DNA of 64,000 nucleotides from Rhizobium cauense. GTDB lineage: Bacteria; Pseudomonadota; Alphaproteobacteria; Rhizobiales; Rhizobiaceae. The notes below the pieces were generated by a model, which saw only the letters and a program-made list of their open reading frames with translations, did not search any database and was not told where the DNA came from. Location of the stretch: positions 310,001 to 374,000 of the forward strand of contig NZ_JAEUAT010000001.1 in NCBI RefSeq assembly GCF_019511525.1, written 5' to 3'. The position numbers were made by a program, and so were the translations under genes. This document shows, in pieces, positions 54,094 to 63,024 of the stretch (its first letter is position 1; every line of letters starts with the position of its first letter).

Positions 54094-55656
54094 ATGACCC
54101 AGACAGCACACCCAGACAGCGTTCTCATCGTCGATTTCGGCAGCCAGGTAACCCAGCTGATCGCACGCCGCGTGCGCGAAACGGGTGTCTACTGCGAGAT
54201 CGTTCCCTTCCAGTCCGCCGAGGAAGGCTTCGAGCGCCTGCAGCCGAAGGCAGTGATCCTGTCCGGCAGCCCGGCCTCGACGGTCGATGAAGGCTCGCCC
54301 CGCGCGCCCGATATCATCTTCAACAGCGGACTTCCTGTTTTCGGCATCTGCTACGGCCAGCAGACGATGTGCATGCAGCTCGGCGGCAAGGTCGAGAGCG
54401 GCCATCACCGCGAATTCGGCCGCGCCTTCCTCGAGGTGGACGAAGACAGCGAACTGTTCGAAGGCCTCTGGTCGAAGGGCTCGCGCCATCAGGTCTGGAT
54501 GAGCCACGGCGACCGCGTCACCGCGCTCCCTGAAGGCTTCAAGGTCGTCGCGACCTCGCCGAACGCGCCCTACGCCTTCATCGCCGACGAGAAGCGCCAA
54601 TATTACGGCGTGCAGTTCCACCCGGAGGTGGTGCACACGCCTGATGGTGCCAAGCTGATCGCGAACTTCATTCACAACATCGCCGGCATCAAGGGTGACT
54701 GGTCGATGTCGGCCTATCGCCAGAAGGCGGTCGAAGCTATCCGCGAGCAGGTCGGCGACAAGCGCGTCCTCTGCGCACTCTCCGGCGGCGTCGACAGCTC
54801 GGTTGCAGCGCTGCTGATCCACGAAGCGATCGGCGACAAGCTCACCTGCGTACTGGTCGACCACGGCCTGATGCGCAAGGACGAGGCGGCCAACGTTGTC
54901 GCCATGTTCCGCGAACACTACAATCTGCACCTCATCCACGTCGACGCGTCCGACAAGTTCATCGGCGAGCTCGAAGGCGTGTCCGATCCCGAGACCAAGC
55001 GCAAGATCATCGGTCGCCTGTTCATCGAGACCTTCGAGGAAGAGGCCAAGAAGCTCGGCGGCGCCGACTTCCTCGGCCAGGGCACGCTCTACCCTGATGT
55101 GATCGAAAGCGTTTCCTTCACTGGCGGCCCGTCGGTCACCATCAAGTCGCACCACAATGTCGGCGGCCTTCCTGAACGTATGAACATGCAGCTCGTCGAG
55201 CCACTGCGCGAACTCTTCAAGGACGAAGTGCGCGTGCTCGGCAAGGAACTCGGGCTGCCCGACTCATTCATCGGCCGCCACCCCTTCCCCGGCCCGGGTC
55301 TCGCGATCCGCTGCCCGGGCGGCATCACCCGCGAAAAGCTGGAGATTCTCCGCGAAGCCGACGCGATCTACCTCGACGAAATCCGCAAGGCCGGTCTCTA
55401 CGACGCCATCTGGCAGGCCTTTGCCGTGCTTCTGCCGGTCCAGACCGTCGGCGTCATGGGCGACGGCCGAACCTACGAATTCGTCTGCGCGCTGCGCGCC
55501 GTCACCTCCGTCGATGGAATGACAGCGGACTTCTACCACTACGACATGGAATTCCTCGGCCGCGCCGCGACCCGTATCATCAACGAGGTGCGTGGCATCA
55601 ATCGTGTCGTCTACGACGTCACCTCGAAGCCGCCGGGCACGATCGAGTGGGAATGA
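54094..55656 (+). CDS. guaA: GMP synthase (glutamine-hydrolysing)
   Basis: The 520-residue enzyme has a class I glutamine amidotransferase domain ([10 protein letters not shown] with the nucleophile Cys, [11 protein letters not shown] with the His and Glu) and the ATP pyrophosphatase domain ([13 protein letters not shown]) with a C-terminal dimerisation region ending TIEWE. It converts XMP to GMP. Confidence 0.98.
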   Translation: MTQTAHPDSVLIVDFGSQVTQLIARRVRETGVYCEIVPFQSAEEGFERLQPKAVILSGSPASTVDEGSPRAPDIIFNSGLPVFGICYGQQTMCMQLGGKVESGHHREFGRAFLEVDEDSELFEGLWSKGSRHQVWMSHGDRVTALPEGFKVVATSPNAPYAFIADEKRQYYGVQFHPEVVHTPDGAKLIANFIHNIAGIKGDWSMSAYRQKAVEAIREQVGDKRVLCALSGGVDSSVAALLIHEAIGDKLTCVLVDHGLMRKDEAANVVAMFREHYNLHLIHVDASDKFIGELEGVSDPETKRKIIGRLFIETFEEEAKKLGGADFLGQGTLYPDVIESVSFTGGPSVTIKSHHNVGGLPERMNMQLVEPLRELFKDEVRVLGKELGLPDSFIGRHPFPGPGLAIRCPGGITREKLEILREADAIYLDEIRKAGLYDAIWQAFAVLLPVQTVGVMGDGRTYEFVCALRAVTSVDGMTADFYHYDMEFLGRAATRIINEVRGINRVVYDVTSKPPGTIEWE

Positions 55657-55661
55657 TTTGA

Positions 55662-55685
55662 GAATCGCCTCGCTCGAGGCGATCT
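55662..55685. terminator. Hairpin between convergent guaA and ogt
   Basis: ATCGCCTCG (55664-55672) and CGAGGCGAT (55675-55683) are perfect arms with only two bases between them, so the innermost pairs must open. The tail is not T-rich. It may terminate both genes weakly. Confidence 0.4.
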
Positions 55686-55688
55686 CCC

Positions 55689-56252
55689 TCAGAAATCGAG
55701 CGACTGCTGCACCGGCTTTGGCGGCGCCAGGCTCACGCCTTCAAGCTCAAGCATCCGCTGCTTGGACGTCGAGCCGCCCGGCGCGGAGAAGCCGCCGATC
55801 TTGTTTCCGGCCGCTAGCACGCGGTGGCAGGGGATGATCAGGGCGACCGGGTTTTTCGCCATCGCCTGGCCGACGTCGCGGGCGGCCTCCGGGCCTGCGC
55901 CAAGTTGCTTTGCAAGAGCACCGTAGGTGGTCGTGTGTCCCCAGCCGATCTGGCGTGCGGCGTCATAGACCTGCTTGAAGAAGGCATCCTGACCAGCAAG
56001 ATCGACCTTCACGTCAGAGAAATCCGTGGGTTCTCCACTAAAATAACGCTTCACAGCCGCGACAGCCTCGGCCACGGCAGATGGGGGCATCGCGGGCTCG
56101 GCACCGGGAATGCGGCGCAGCAGCAACCGCTCGGTGGACTCGGCACTCGAGGTCGGCAGCTGAAAACGCGTTATGCCGACATCGTTCCAGGCGACGCCGC
56201 AGAAGCCGCCGGCCGTCTCGAAAATCAGATAGTGGTGCGCTTCCTGTTGCAT
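55689..56252 (-). CDS. ogt: Methylated-DNA-protein-cysteine methyltransferase
   Basis: The 187-residue DNA-repair protein has the acceptor motif IPCHRV (the cysteine takes the alkyl group), preceded by the DNA-binding helix TTTYGALAKQLGAGPEAARDVGQAM. It repairs O6-alkylguanine in a single-use reaction. There is no Ada regulatory domain, so it is the constitutive Ogt type. Confidence 0.93.
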   Translation of the reverse strand: MQQEAHHYLIFETAGGFCGVAWNDVGITRFQLPTSSAESTERLLLRRIPGAEPAMPPSAVAEAVAAVKRYFSGEPTDFSDVKVDLAGQDAFFKQVYDAARQIGWGHTTTYGALAKQLGAGPEAARDVGQAMAKNPVALIIPCHRVLAAGNKIGGFSAPGGSTSKQRMLELEGVSLAPPKPVQQSLDF

Positions 56253-56452
56253 GGGCCATACCTCCCTGCTGGGTCACCCTGAAGATCGTCCTGCCGCCGC
56301 CTGAATTCAACCCGTTTCTTGCGCAGGCAGAGCCTTGTCCCACGGTGCGTTCGAATGCATGTTCTCTTTTTGTTCTTGTCATTTCAAGATCAACTGTTAC
56401 GATCCGTGCCTTCCGTGACGAATGGGGAGCGGGCTCGCTCCGGGAGCCGATC

Positions 56453-57067
56453 ATGCACGAGAGCTTGCAGGCATCTTTCGATTTCGCTTCGCCGAAGACG
56501 CGCCAGCAACCATCGCGCTTCGACAGGGAAAGCCTATTCTTTGCGATTTTGCCGGACTCGCGATCGCTCGACGAATGCGTGGCGATCCGGCAGTGGCTGC
56601 AGCAGGACTACCTCCCCCTCGCATCGCCGCGTCCGCCGGCGGCCATACACGTCTCACTCTATTGTGTCGGCAAGAGCGCCCACATTCCCGAGACAGTCAT
56701 CGCTGCGGCACGCCAGGCGGGAACGGCCATCGAAGCGTGTCAGTTCGAGCTCGCCTTCGACCATGTCATCACCTTCCTGCTGCCGCAGGACAACGCGATC
56801 GTGCTGGCCGGCAAAGGCGGACGGGAACTGTTGCGGCAACTACATGTGCAGATCGCGATCGAGATGCACCGGTTGGGTGCAGACGCCAATCTGAACCCGA
56901 ACTTTCAGCCGCATGCCACGCTGCTCTACGACAGGGACGTGGTGCCGCGTATCGCCTTGCAGAAGCCGGTCGTGATGGCCGCACGCGAATTCGTTCTGCT
57001 CCACAATCGCCGAGGCCACGCCGGCTACGAAGAACTCGGGCGCTGGCCCCTGCATGCGCGCGGATAA
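56453..57067 (+). CDS. 2'-5' RNA ligase/phosphodiesterase-family protein (LigT-like)
   Basis: The 204-residue protein shows the two HxT/S motifs of the 2H superfamily, HVSLY near residue 66 and HATLLYD near residue 155. Start 56453 is chosen because GGAG lies about 10 bases upstream and the conserved fold begins soon after; the frame stays open 124 codons further up without family similarity. The substrate in bacteria is unclear. Confidence 0.85.
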   Translation: MHESLQASFDFASPKTRQQPSRFDRESLFFAILPDSRSLDECVAIRQWLQQDYLPLASPRPPAAIHVSLYCVGKSAHIPETVIAAARQAGTAIEACQFELAFDHVITFLLPQDNAIVLAGKGGRELLRQLHVQIAIEMHRLGADANLNPNFQPHATLLYDRDVVPRIALQKPVVMAAREFVLLHNRRGHAGYEELGRWPLHARG

Positions 57068-57133
57068 CACCTTGCCTCCGCCTATCGAACTCGCTTAAAG
57101 CTCCTGCGACGAGGCATGAAAGCGGAGAACGAC

Positions 57134-58189
57134 ATGAACACGTCCGAGATCATCATTGCGGGCGACACCGCGGGCATCGAGTGGCGATTGCCGGTTCTTC
57201 GTTTCAAGGGCAGCGATCCCAAGGCGCCGAAAATCTACATTCAGGCGGCTCTGCACGCCAACGAGCTGCCGGGGACTGCGCTGATCCATTTCCTGTGCGA
57301 GAGACTGCGCCAGGCGGAAAGCGCCGGCCAGATCAGGAGCGACATCATCGTCGTCCCGCATGCCAATCCGATCGGCGCGGCGCAGTCGCATTTCGGCGAG
57401 CTTCAGGGACGTTTTGATCTTGGATCGCGCACCAATTTCAACAGGGAATTTCCGCTGATCTCGGTGAAGGATCGTGACGGGTTGCTTGAGGGCCTCGAGA
57501 ACCGTTCGTCCATCGACAAACTGAAGCGCCAGCTGCTGCATATGGCGCTCGGCTGCGATCTGGTGATCGATCTGCATTGCGACGACGAATCGCTGCAATA
57601 TGCCTACATCGACGAGGCTTTCTGGCCAGAGGCCGCCGATCTCGCATCGGCGATGGATATGGAAGCAGTTCTCCTCTCCGATGGCGAGAGTTCCGCTTTC
57701 GAGGAAGCCGTCGGCTTTGCCTGGAAATACGAGACGCCGGACAAACAATCGCGCCTGCCCGGCAAGCTGTCCGTCACCGTCGAGCTTCGCGGCCGGCGTG
57801 ACGTCTATCCTGACATGGCGAAGAAGGATGCCGAGGGATTGTGGAAATTCCTGGCGAGCAGAGGCGCAGTCGACACCGCCGTCTCACTGCCCGCTTTCGA
57901 CGGTCCCGCCGTGCCGCTCGACAATATCGAGATGGTCCGTGCGCCGGAGGCGGGAACAGTTCTCTTCCACCGCAATATCGGCGAATGGGTTGGCGAAGGC
58001 GATGTGCTTGCCACGTTGATCACCCGCCCCGGCATGGCTGACGGCAGCCTCGAGATTCGTGCGCCGCAGGCCGGCCTGATCGTGACGCGCAGCTCCGAGC
58101 GGCTGGTTCGCCGCCGCGCCGACCTGATGAAGATTGCTTGCAAGACTGCCAGCAAGGCAACGCGCAAGCCTGGAACGCTGGAGGACTAA
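57134..58189 (+). CDS. Succinylglutamate desuccinylase/aspartoacylase-family protein
   Basis: The 351-residue zinc-dependent amidohydrolase has ALHANELPG (the H-x-x-E zinc motif), FNREFP and DLHCDDES (the third ligand). A C-terminal domain with VRAPEAGTVLFHRNIGEWVGEGD resembles a barrel-sandwich fold. The actual substrate is unknown. Start 57134 has GGAG upstream; ATG 57116 is in frame but has its purines too close. The following gene starts at the next base after its stop. Confidence 0.87.
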   Translation: MNTSEIIIAGDTAGIEWRLPVLRFKGSDPKAPKIYIQAALHANELPGTALIHFLCERLRQAESAGQIRSDIIVVPHANPIGAAQSHFGELQGRFDLGSRTNFNREFPLISVKDRDGLLEGLENRSSIDKLKRQLLHMALGCDLVIDLHCDDESLQYAYIDEAFWPEAADLASAMDMEAVLLSDGESSAFEEAVGFAWKYETPDKQSRLPGKLSVTVELRGRRDVYPDMAKKDAEGLWKFLASRGAVDTAVSLPAFDGPAVPLDNIEMVRAPEAGTVLFHRNIGEWVGEGDVLATLITRPGMADGSLEIRAPQAGLIVTRSSERLVRRRADLMKIACKTASKATRKPGTLED

Positions 58190-58540
58190 GTGACCGTCAC
58201 CATCTACGGCATCAAGAACTGCGATACCATGAAGAAGGCCCGAACCTGGCTGGAAGAGCATGACATCGCCTACCAGTTTCATGACTACAAGGCTGTGGGG
58301 ATCGATCGCGCGCATCTGCAGGCCTGGACGAAGGAAGCCGGGTGGGAAACGGTTCTCAACCGGGCCGGCACGACCTTTCGCAAGCTGCCTGACGCAGACC
58401 GCGAAAATCTCGACGAGGACAAGGCGATTGCTCTGATGCTGGAACAGCCGTCGATGATCAAGCGGCCGGTTGTCGAGGCTGATGGCAAGTTGCTTGTTGG
58501 CTTCAAGCCCGAGATCTACGGCAGCTTCTTCAAGGCCTGA
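58190..58540 (+). CDS. ArsC/Spx-family reductase-like protein (YffB type)
   Basis: The 116-residue thioredoxin-fold protein has a single N-terminal cysteine in YGIKNCDTMKKARTWLEE and the family C-terminal GFKPEIYGSFF. YffB-like proteins have glutathione-linked reductase activity but not the arsenate resistance role. It starts at a GTG placed directly after the upstream stop. It is followed three bases later by ybaK. Confidence 0.87.
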   Translation: MTVTIYGIKNCDTMKKARTWLEEHDIAYQFHDYKAVGIDRAHLQAWTKEAGWETVLNRAGTTFRKLPDADRENLDEDKAIALMLEQPSMIKRPVVEADGKLLVGFKPEIYGSFFKA

Positions 58541-58543
58541 TCG

Positions 58544-59017
58544 ATGTCGAAGACCACGCGCGCCACGCAGGTTCTCAGCAAGGCCGGGGTTGCCTTTACG
58601 GTCCACACCTATGATTACGACCCGAACGCGGAGCGCGTCGGCCTACAGGCCGCGGAAGCGCTTGGCGAGGAGCCGCATCGCGTGTTGAAGACGCTGATGG
58701 CGGAAGTCGATGGCAAGGCCGTCTGCGTTGTCGTGCCATCCGATCGCGAGGTCAGCATGAAGAAGCTTGCAAGCGCCTTCGGCGGCAAGTCGGCCAACAT
58801 GATGAAGCCTGCGGATGCCGAGCGCCTGACGGGCTACCACGTCGGCGGCATCAGCCCGTTCGGGCAGAAGAAGCTCGTTCCGACCGCGATCGAAGAGGCT
58901 GCTCTTGCGGAGCCGCAGGTCTACATCAATGGCGGGCAGCGCGGGCTGCAGGTTCGACTTGATCCGAAAGACGCATTAAAGACGCTGAACGCTGCCGCTG
59001 CACCTCTTATCGCCTAA
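58544..59017 (+). CDS. ybaK: Cys-tRNA(Pro) deacylase (YbaK)
   Basis: The 157-residue protein shows the YbaK core: ALGEEPHRVLKTLMAEVDGK, VVVPSDREVSMKKLA and GGISPFGQKK. It removes cysteine wrongly loaded on tRNA-Pro. It is in a run of three tightly packed genes with the desuccinylase and ArsC-like genes. Confidence 0.92.
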   Translation: MSKTTRATQVLSKAGVAFTVHTYDYDPNAERVGLQAAEALGEEPHRVLKTLMAEVDGKAVCVVVPSDREVSMKKLASAFGGKSANMMKPADAERLTGYHVGGISPFGQKKLVPTAIEEAALAEPQVYINGGQRGLQVRLDPKDALKTLNAAAAPLIA

Positions 59018-59108
59018 GCTCAACCAACAGCCGATCGCGAGCTTCAATTTCGCCGCAAAGGGGTCTAAGTCTACCGGCCAGTCCGTTTCGTTCGAGGAGT
59101 GACCGATC

Positions 59109-60362
59109 ATGAATTATATGCCCCAAAGCCAGACGTCCGTGGATCCGGTAAAGCTTGAGAAGCTTGCGGAAGTGGCCGTCAAGGTCGGCCTGCAGCTGCA
59201 GACGGGCCAGGATCTGGTCATCACCGCTCCCGTGGTCGCCCTGCCGCTTGTCCGCCTGATCACGAAGCATGCCTATATGGCGGGTGCGGGTCTGGTATCG
59301 GCATTCTATTCCGACGAGGAATCGACTCTCGCGCGCTACAGATACGGCAACGATCAGAGCTTCGATCGTGCTTCCGACTGGCTCTACGACGGCATGGCCA
59401 AGGCCTATGCCAAGGGCGCCGCCCGCCTCGCCGTTGCCGGCGATAATCCGATGCTGCTTTCGGAACAGGATCCGGCAAAGGTGGGTCGCGCCAACCGGGC
59501 GAACTCTGCCGCCTACAAGCCGGCGCTGGAAAAGATCTCGAATTTCGACATCAACTGGAACATCGTCTCCTATCCCAACCCGTCATGGGCAGCCCTGGTC
59601 TTCCCTGATGATCCGGAGGCCATCGCCGTCGCCAAGCTTGCCAAGGCGATCTTTGCGGCATCGCGTGTCGATGTCGACGACCCGATCGCCGCCTGGACCG
59701 AGCACAACGCCAGCCTTGCCAAGCGCTCGCACTGGCTGAATGGCGAGCGCTTCGCCTCACTGCATTTCACGGGCCCCGGCACCGATCTCAAGGTCGGGCT
59801 CGCCGACGGGCACGAGTGGCACGGAGGCTCCTCAACTGCCAAGAACGGCATCACCTGCAACCCGAACATTCCGACCGAGGAAGTCTTTACGACGCCGCAC
59901 GCGCTGCGGGTCGAGGGCCATGTTTCGAGTACAAAGCCCCTCTCCCACCAGGGCACGCTGATCGACAACATCCAGGTCCGCTTCGAGGGCGGCCGGATCG
60001 TCGAGGCAAAGGCTTCGCGCGGCGAGGAAGTGCTGAACAAGGTGCTGGATACCGACGAAGGCGCGCGCCGGCTCGGCGAGGTGGCACTCGTGCCGCATTC
60101 CTCACCAATCTCCGCCAGCGGCATCCTCTTCTACAACACGCTTTTCGATGAAAACGCCTCGTGCCACATCGCCCTCGGCCAATGCTATTCGAAGTGCTTC
60201 GTCGATGGCGCCAGCCTGACGCAGGAGCAGATCAAGGCACAGGGCGGCAATTCGAGCCTGATCCATATCGACTGGATGATCGGCTCCGGCCAGGTCGATA
60301 TCGATGGTATCAAGCCGGACGGCTCGCGTGTTCCGGTGATGCGTCAGGGCGAGTGGGCCTGA
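59109..60362 (+). CDS. Aminopeptidase of family M29
   Basis: The 417-residue metallopeptidase shows the M29 metal ligands: NIPTEEVFTTP (first Glu), GARRLGEVALVP (second Glu), SCHIALG and LIHIDWMIGS with the His and Asp residues. It is the thermophilic aminopeptidase AmpS/T type, using two cobalt or zinc ions. GAGGAGT lies upstream of the ATG. The 3' end overlaps the convergent transporter pseudogene by 53 bases. Confidence 0.93.
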   Translation: MNYMPQSQTSVDPVKLEKLAEVAVKVGLQLQTGQDLVITAPVVALPLVRLITKHAYMAGAGLVSAFYSDEESTLARYRYGNDQSFDRASDWLYDGMAKAYAKGAARLAVAGDNPMLLSEQDPAKVGRANRANSAAYKPALEKISNFDINWNIVSYPNPSWAALVFPDDPEAIAVAKLAKAIFAASRVDVDDPIAAWTEHNASLAKRSHWLNGERFASLHFTGPGTDLKVGLADGHEWHGGSSTAKNGITCNPNIPTEEVFTTPHALRVEGHVSSTKPLSHQGTLIDNIQVRFEGGRIVEAKASRGEEVLNKVLDTDEGARRLGEVALVPHSSPISASGILFYNTLFDENASCHIALGQCYSKCFVDGASLTQEQIKAQGGNSSLIHIDWMIGSGQVDIDGIKPDGSRVPVMRQGEWA

Positions 60363-61217
60363 CCGAGATTGTGCGCTGACTGAGCCAGACGCTCGCAAGC
60401 ACCATCGCGAAACCGAAGGCTTGCGCGGGCGTCAGGCTTTGTCCCAGAGCCAGCCAACCGAGAAGGGTGGCCGTAACCGGGCTCAGGAACCCCAATGAGG
60501 ATGCAGCCGAGGGCTCGATACGCGCCAGTCCTCGGAACCACAGCAGATATGTGAACGCCGCGCCGATCAGGCCAAGATAGGCCATGCCCAAGACGTTGGT
60601 CGCGGTCGGCACCGGCAGCGCCGGTTCGAAAACCAGGACGACCGGTGCAAGCAGGATTCCGCCGGCCGTGAGCTGCCATGCGGTAAGCGCAAGGTTCGAC
60701 ACCGGCGAAACCCAACGTCGCGTCAGAACCGTGCCGAACGCCATCGAGACCGCACCCGCGATGCCGGCGGCAACGCCGATCGGGTCGAGCGCCGCATTCG
60801 GCGTGAGCACAAGCAGAGCAACACCTGCAATCCCGACCACCCCGGCCCCAACGGCAAGAGCATGAATCGGCCTGCCGAGGAAGAGCGCGACAGCAGAATG
60901 ACGATGAGCGGCTGAATGGCCCCGACGGTCGCGGCAACACCTCCCGGCAAACGATAGGCCGAGACGAACAGCATCGCCCAAAAGAACGAGAAATTGAGGC
61001 CGCCGAGCACGAAGACACGGAGCCACCAGATTCCCTGGGGCAGTTGCCGGACGATCGCAAGCAACAGAAGCCCGGCCGGCAAGGCGCGCAGGAACGCGAC
61101 CGTCAGCGGATATCCGTGCGGAAGGAAGGTCGTGGTCACAAAATATGTGCTGCCCCAGATCGCTGGCGCCAGCGCCGTAATCAGCACATCGGATGCGGGT
61201 GTTTTTGTTATCTTCAT
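60310..61217 (-). pseudogene. EamA-family transporter broken by a frameshift
   Basis: Two overlapping minus-strand frames together make one EamA (DMT) transporter. The N-terminal half (MKITKTPASD..., from 61217) runs to about residue 110, and the C-terminal half (LGRPIHALAVGAGVVGIAGV onward) continues in the next frame. The switch falls near 60886-60890, where one G appears to be missing in a run read as CTGTCGCGCTC; adding it restores one frame. Either the gene is inactive or this is a sequencing error. The divergent MarR gene and the shared operator suggest the pair was functional. Confidence 0.8.
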
Positions 61218-61260
61218 ATCAAGAATCTCTATTTCAAGATAAATACAATCTAACGCCATT

Positions 61261-61278
61261 TATCTTGACGTCAAGATA
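61261..61278. promoter_or_regulatory. 18-bp perfect palindrome, probable MarR operator
   Basis: TATCTTGACGTCAAGATA is identical to its own reverse complement. The half-site CAAGA occurs again at 61235-61239 and 61219-61223, in the gap between the transporter and the MarR gene. MarR proteins typically bind such 16-20 bp palindromes between divergent genes. Confidence 0.8.
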
Positions 61279-61317
61279 TGCCGTGCTAACAGTCTCCTGA
61301 ACAAACCGGGTTGGCTA

Positions 61318-61800
61318 ATGGACCACGTTGACAAGATACTTGTGCAGTGGCGTACGGAGCGTCCCGACCTCGACACCGAGGCGATGGGCATCATGGGCCG
61401 GCTGAAACGGCTGAGCACGCATCTTGCCCGCGAGGTCGAGCAGGTGCTACAGCAGCACGGACTTTCCTCCTCCTCATTCGACGTGCTCGCGACGCTTCGG
61501 CGTTCGGGCACACCCTATCGGCTGTCGCCCGGTGATCTGCTGTCGATGACGATGGTGAGTTCCGGCACGATGACGAACCGGATCGACCAGCTGGAGAAAG
61601 CGGGCCTGGTTGAACGGGTGGTCAATCCCGACGATCGACGCAGTGTGCTCATCGCGCTGACCGGCGCAGGCCTTGCCGCCGTTGAAGGCGCGGCCGGAGC
61701 CCATGTGGCCAACCAGCAGCGCCTGACGCAAGGCTTCAGCGCCGAGGAAAAAGCCCAACTCGATGCCCTGCTGCGGAAGTTCCTGGCGACCTTCGAGTAG
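61318..61800 (+). CDS. MarR-family transcriptional regulator
   Basis: The 160-residue protein has the MarR winged helix, with FDVLATLRRSGTPYRLSPGDLLSMTMVSSGTMTNRID spanning the recognition helix and the wing near VERVVNPDDRRSVLIALT. It is divergent from the broken EamA transporter, with an 18-bp palindrome between them, so it probably represses both. The inducing ligand is unknown. Confidence 0.92.
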   Translation: MDHVDKILVQWRTERPDLDTEAMGIMGRLKRLSTHLAREVEQVLQQHGLSSSSFDVLATLRRSGTPYRLSPGDLLSMTMVSSGTMTNRIDQLEKAGLVERVVNPDDRRSVLIALTGAGLAAVEGAAGAHVANQQRLTQGFSAEEKAQLDALLRKFLATFE

Positions 61801-61838
61801 CCGAAGGTGGCTGCGGCGAACAGGCTTCTACACCGTCC

Positions 61839-62948
61839 TCAAATGTCCAGATCGACCCAGATTGCGGCGTGGTCCGATGCCGAGTGTTTTGGCTCGGTCA
61901 GCTCCGGATAGGCCTCCCAACGCCTCGGCCGGCTGCCGGGCCAGACGCCCTTGCGGAAGACGCTGCCGCGCTGAACCTTGTCGAAGAGCTTCGGCGACAG
62001 AAGCAGGTAGTCTATCTTGTTTTCGGCGTTGCAGAGCCCAAAGGTGCCGGGAAAGCCGCCATCGTCGAAGGCGGCATGAACAAAGGCATCGCGAAGCGTG
62101 CTTTCCTTCAGCGGCGACAAGGGCGAACTGTCCGGCGTGTCGTTCAGGTCGCCGACCAGCGCGATATAGTCCAGCCCTTCCGCAATTCGCTTCTCGTAGA
62201 TCGCCCGAGCCCTCTCCGCTTGCGCGCGCCGGCGAGCGTTCGAGGACTGGGCGCTGCCGAAGCCCTTGCTCTTGAAGTGGTTGACCATGACGAGCAGCGT
62301 CGCTCCGGCGGGCGTCGTCACGTAATATTCAGGGCAATCCCGTGAGAATATCGGGTTCCCTGCCCCGTCCCGATCGTCCACGTGGCTGCGCATGAGATCG
62401 AGCACGAAACCCTTGCGCGTCATCAGTCCCACGTCGATGCCGCGTTCGTCATTGCCGTCGATCACCATGACCTGGTAGAAGGGGCTGCCGCCAATGGCCG
62501 GCAGCACCTGCGTATTGAAAGCGGAAAGGACCGGCCGGCTTTCGGCCTCCACCACCCCCAACACGTCGGCTTCAAGGTCGCGCATGACCCGCGCCGTGTT
62601 CTGCATGGCGATTTCGTCGATCGGCTCGTCGCGCAATTCCAGCGATCCGACCCAATCGATGCGCCCATTCGCGGTAATCACAACGCCGCCGGTGCGTGGC
62701 CGCTTCAAGAGATTGCCCCTGTTGCGGCGAAGGATAACGAAGGGGCCCGTGTCGCTCTTCTCCATGCCGAGTTCGACGATCAACGTGGCCATGCGCGCCT
62801 TGTCGGCTTCGCTGTAGACCACCTGGCCGAGCAGCTTCTCCAGCTCGGCGAAACGGTCGAGGACGACGCGCCCCTCGGCCCACGTGTCAAGGTTCATTGC
62901 CTTTGCGCGGTCGAACAGGTTTTCGACATTGAACGATGCAAGCCTCAT
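61839..62948 (-). CDS. Endonuclease/exonuclease/phosphatase-family protein
   Basis: The 369-residue protein has the EEP fold motifs: RLASFNVENLFDRA at the N-terminus, VEAESRPVLSAF, LVGDLNDTPDSSPLSP and SDHAAIWVDL at the end. Such enzymes cut phosphodiester bonds in nucleic acids or lipids; which one is unclear. GGAGGAG precedes the ATG at 62948, which sets the start within a longer open frame. Confidence 0.88.
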   Translation of the reverse strand: MRLASFNVENLFDRAKAMNLDTWAEGRVVLDRFAELEKLLGQVVYSEADKARMATLIVELGMEKSDTGPFVILRRNRGNLLKRPRTGGVVITANGRIDWVGSLELRDEPIDEIAMQNTARVMRDLEADVLGVVEAESRPVLSAFNTQVLPAIGGSPFYQVMVIDGNDERGIDVGLMTRKGFVLDLMRSHVDDRDGAGNPIFSRDCPEYYVTTPAGATLLVMVNHFKSKGFGSAQSSNARRRAQAERARAIYEKRIAEGLDYIALVGDLNDTPDSSPLSPLKESTLRDAFVHAAFDDGGFPGTFGLCNAENKIDYLLLSPKLFDKVQRGSVFRKGVWPGSRPRRWEAYPELTEPKHSASDHAAIWVDLDI

Positions 62949-63024
62949 GTCTCTCCTCCCACATTGCCCGGAGGATAACACGTATATGTTGCACTCACAT
63001 GATGCCTGTGCTCGGGTGCGTCGC

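Noticed and set aside
53275..55155. Long open frame of 626 codons on the minus strand across the nucleosidase and guaA genes
   Set aside because: It is antisense to two clear genes. Long antisense frames are common in high-GC DNA, and the translation shows no family features.
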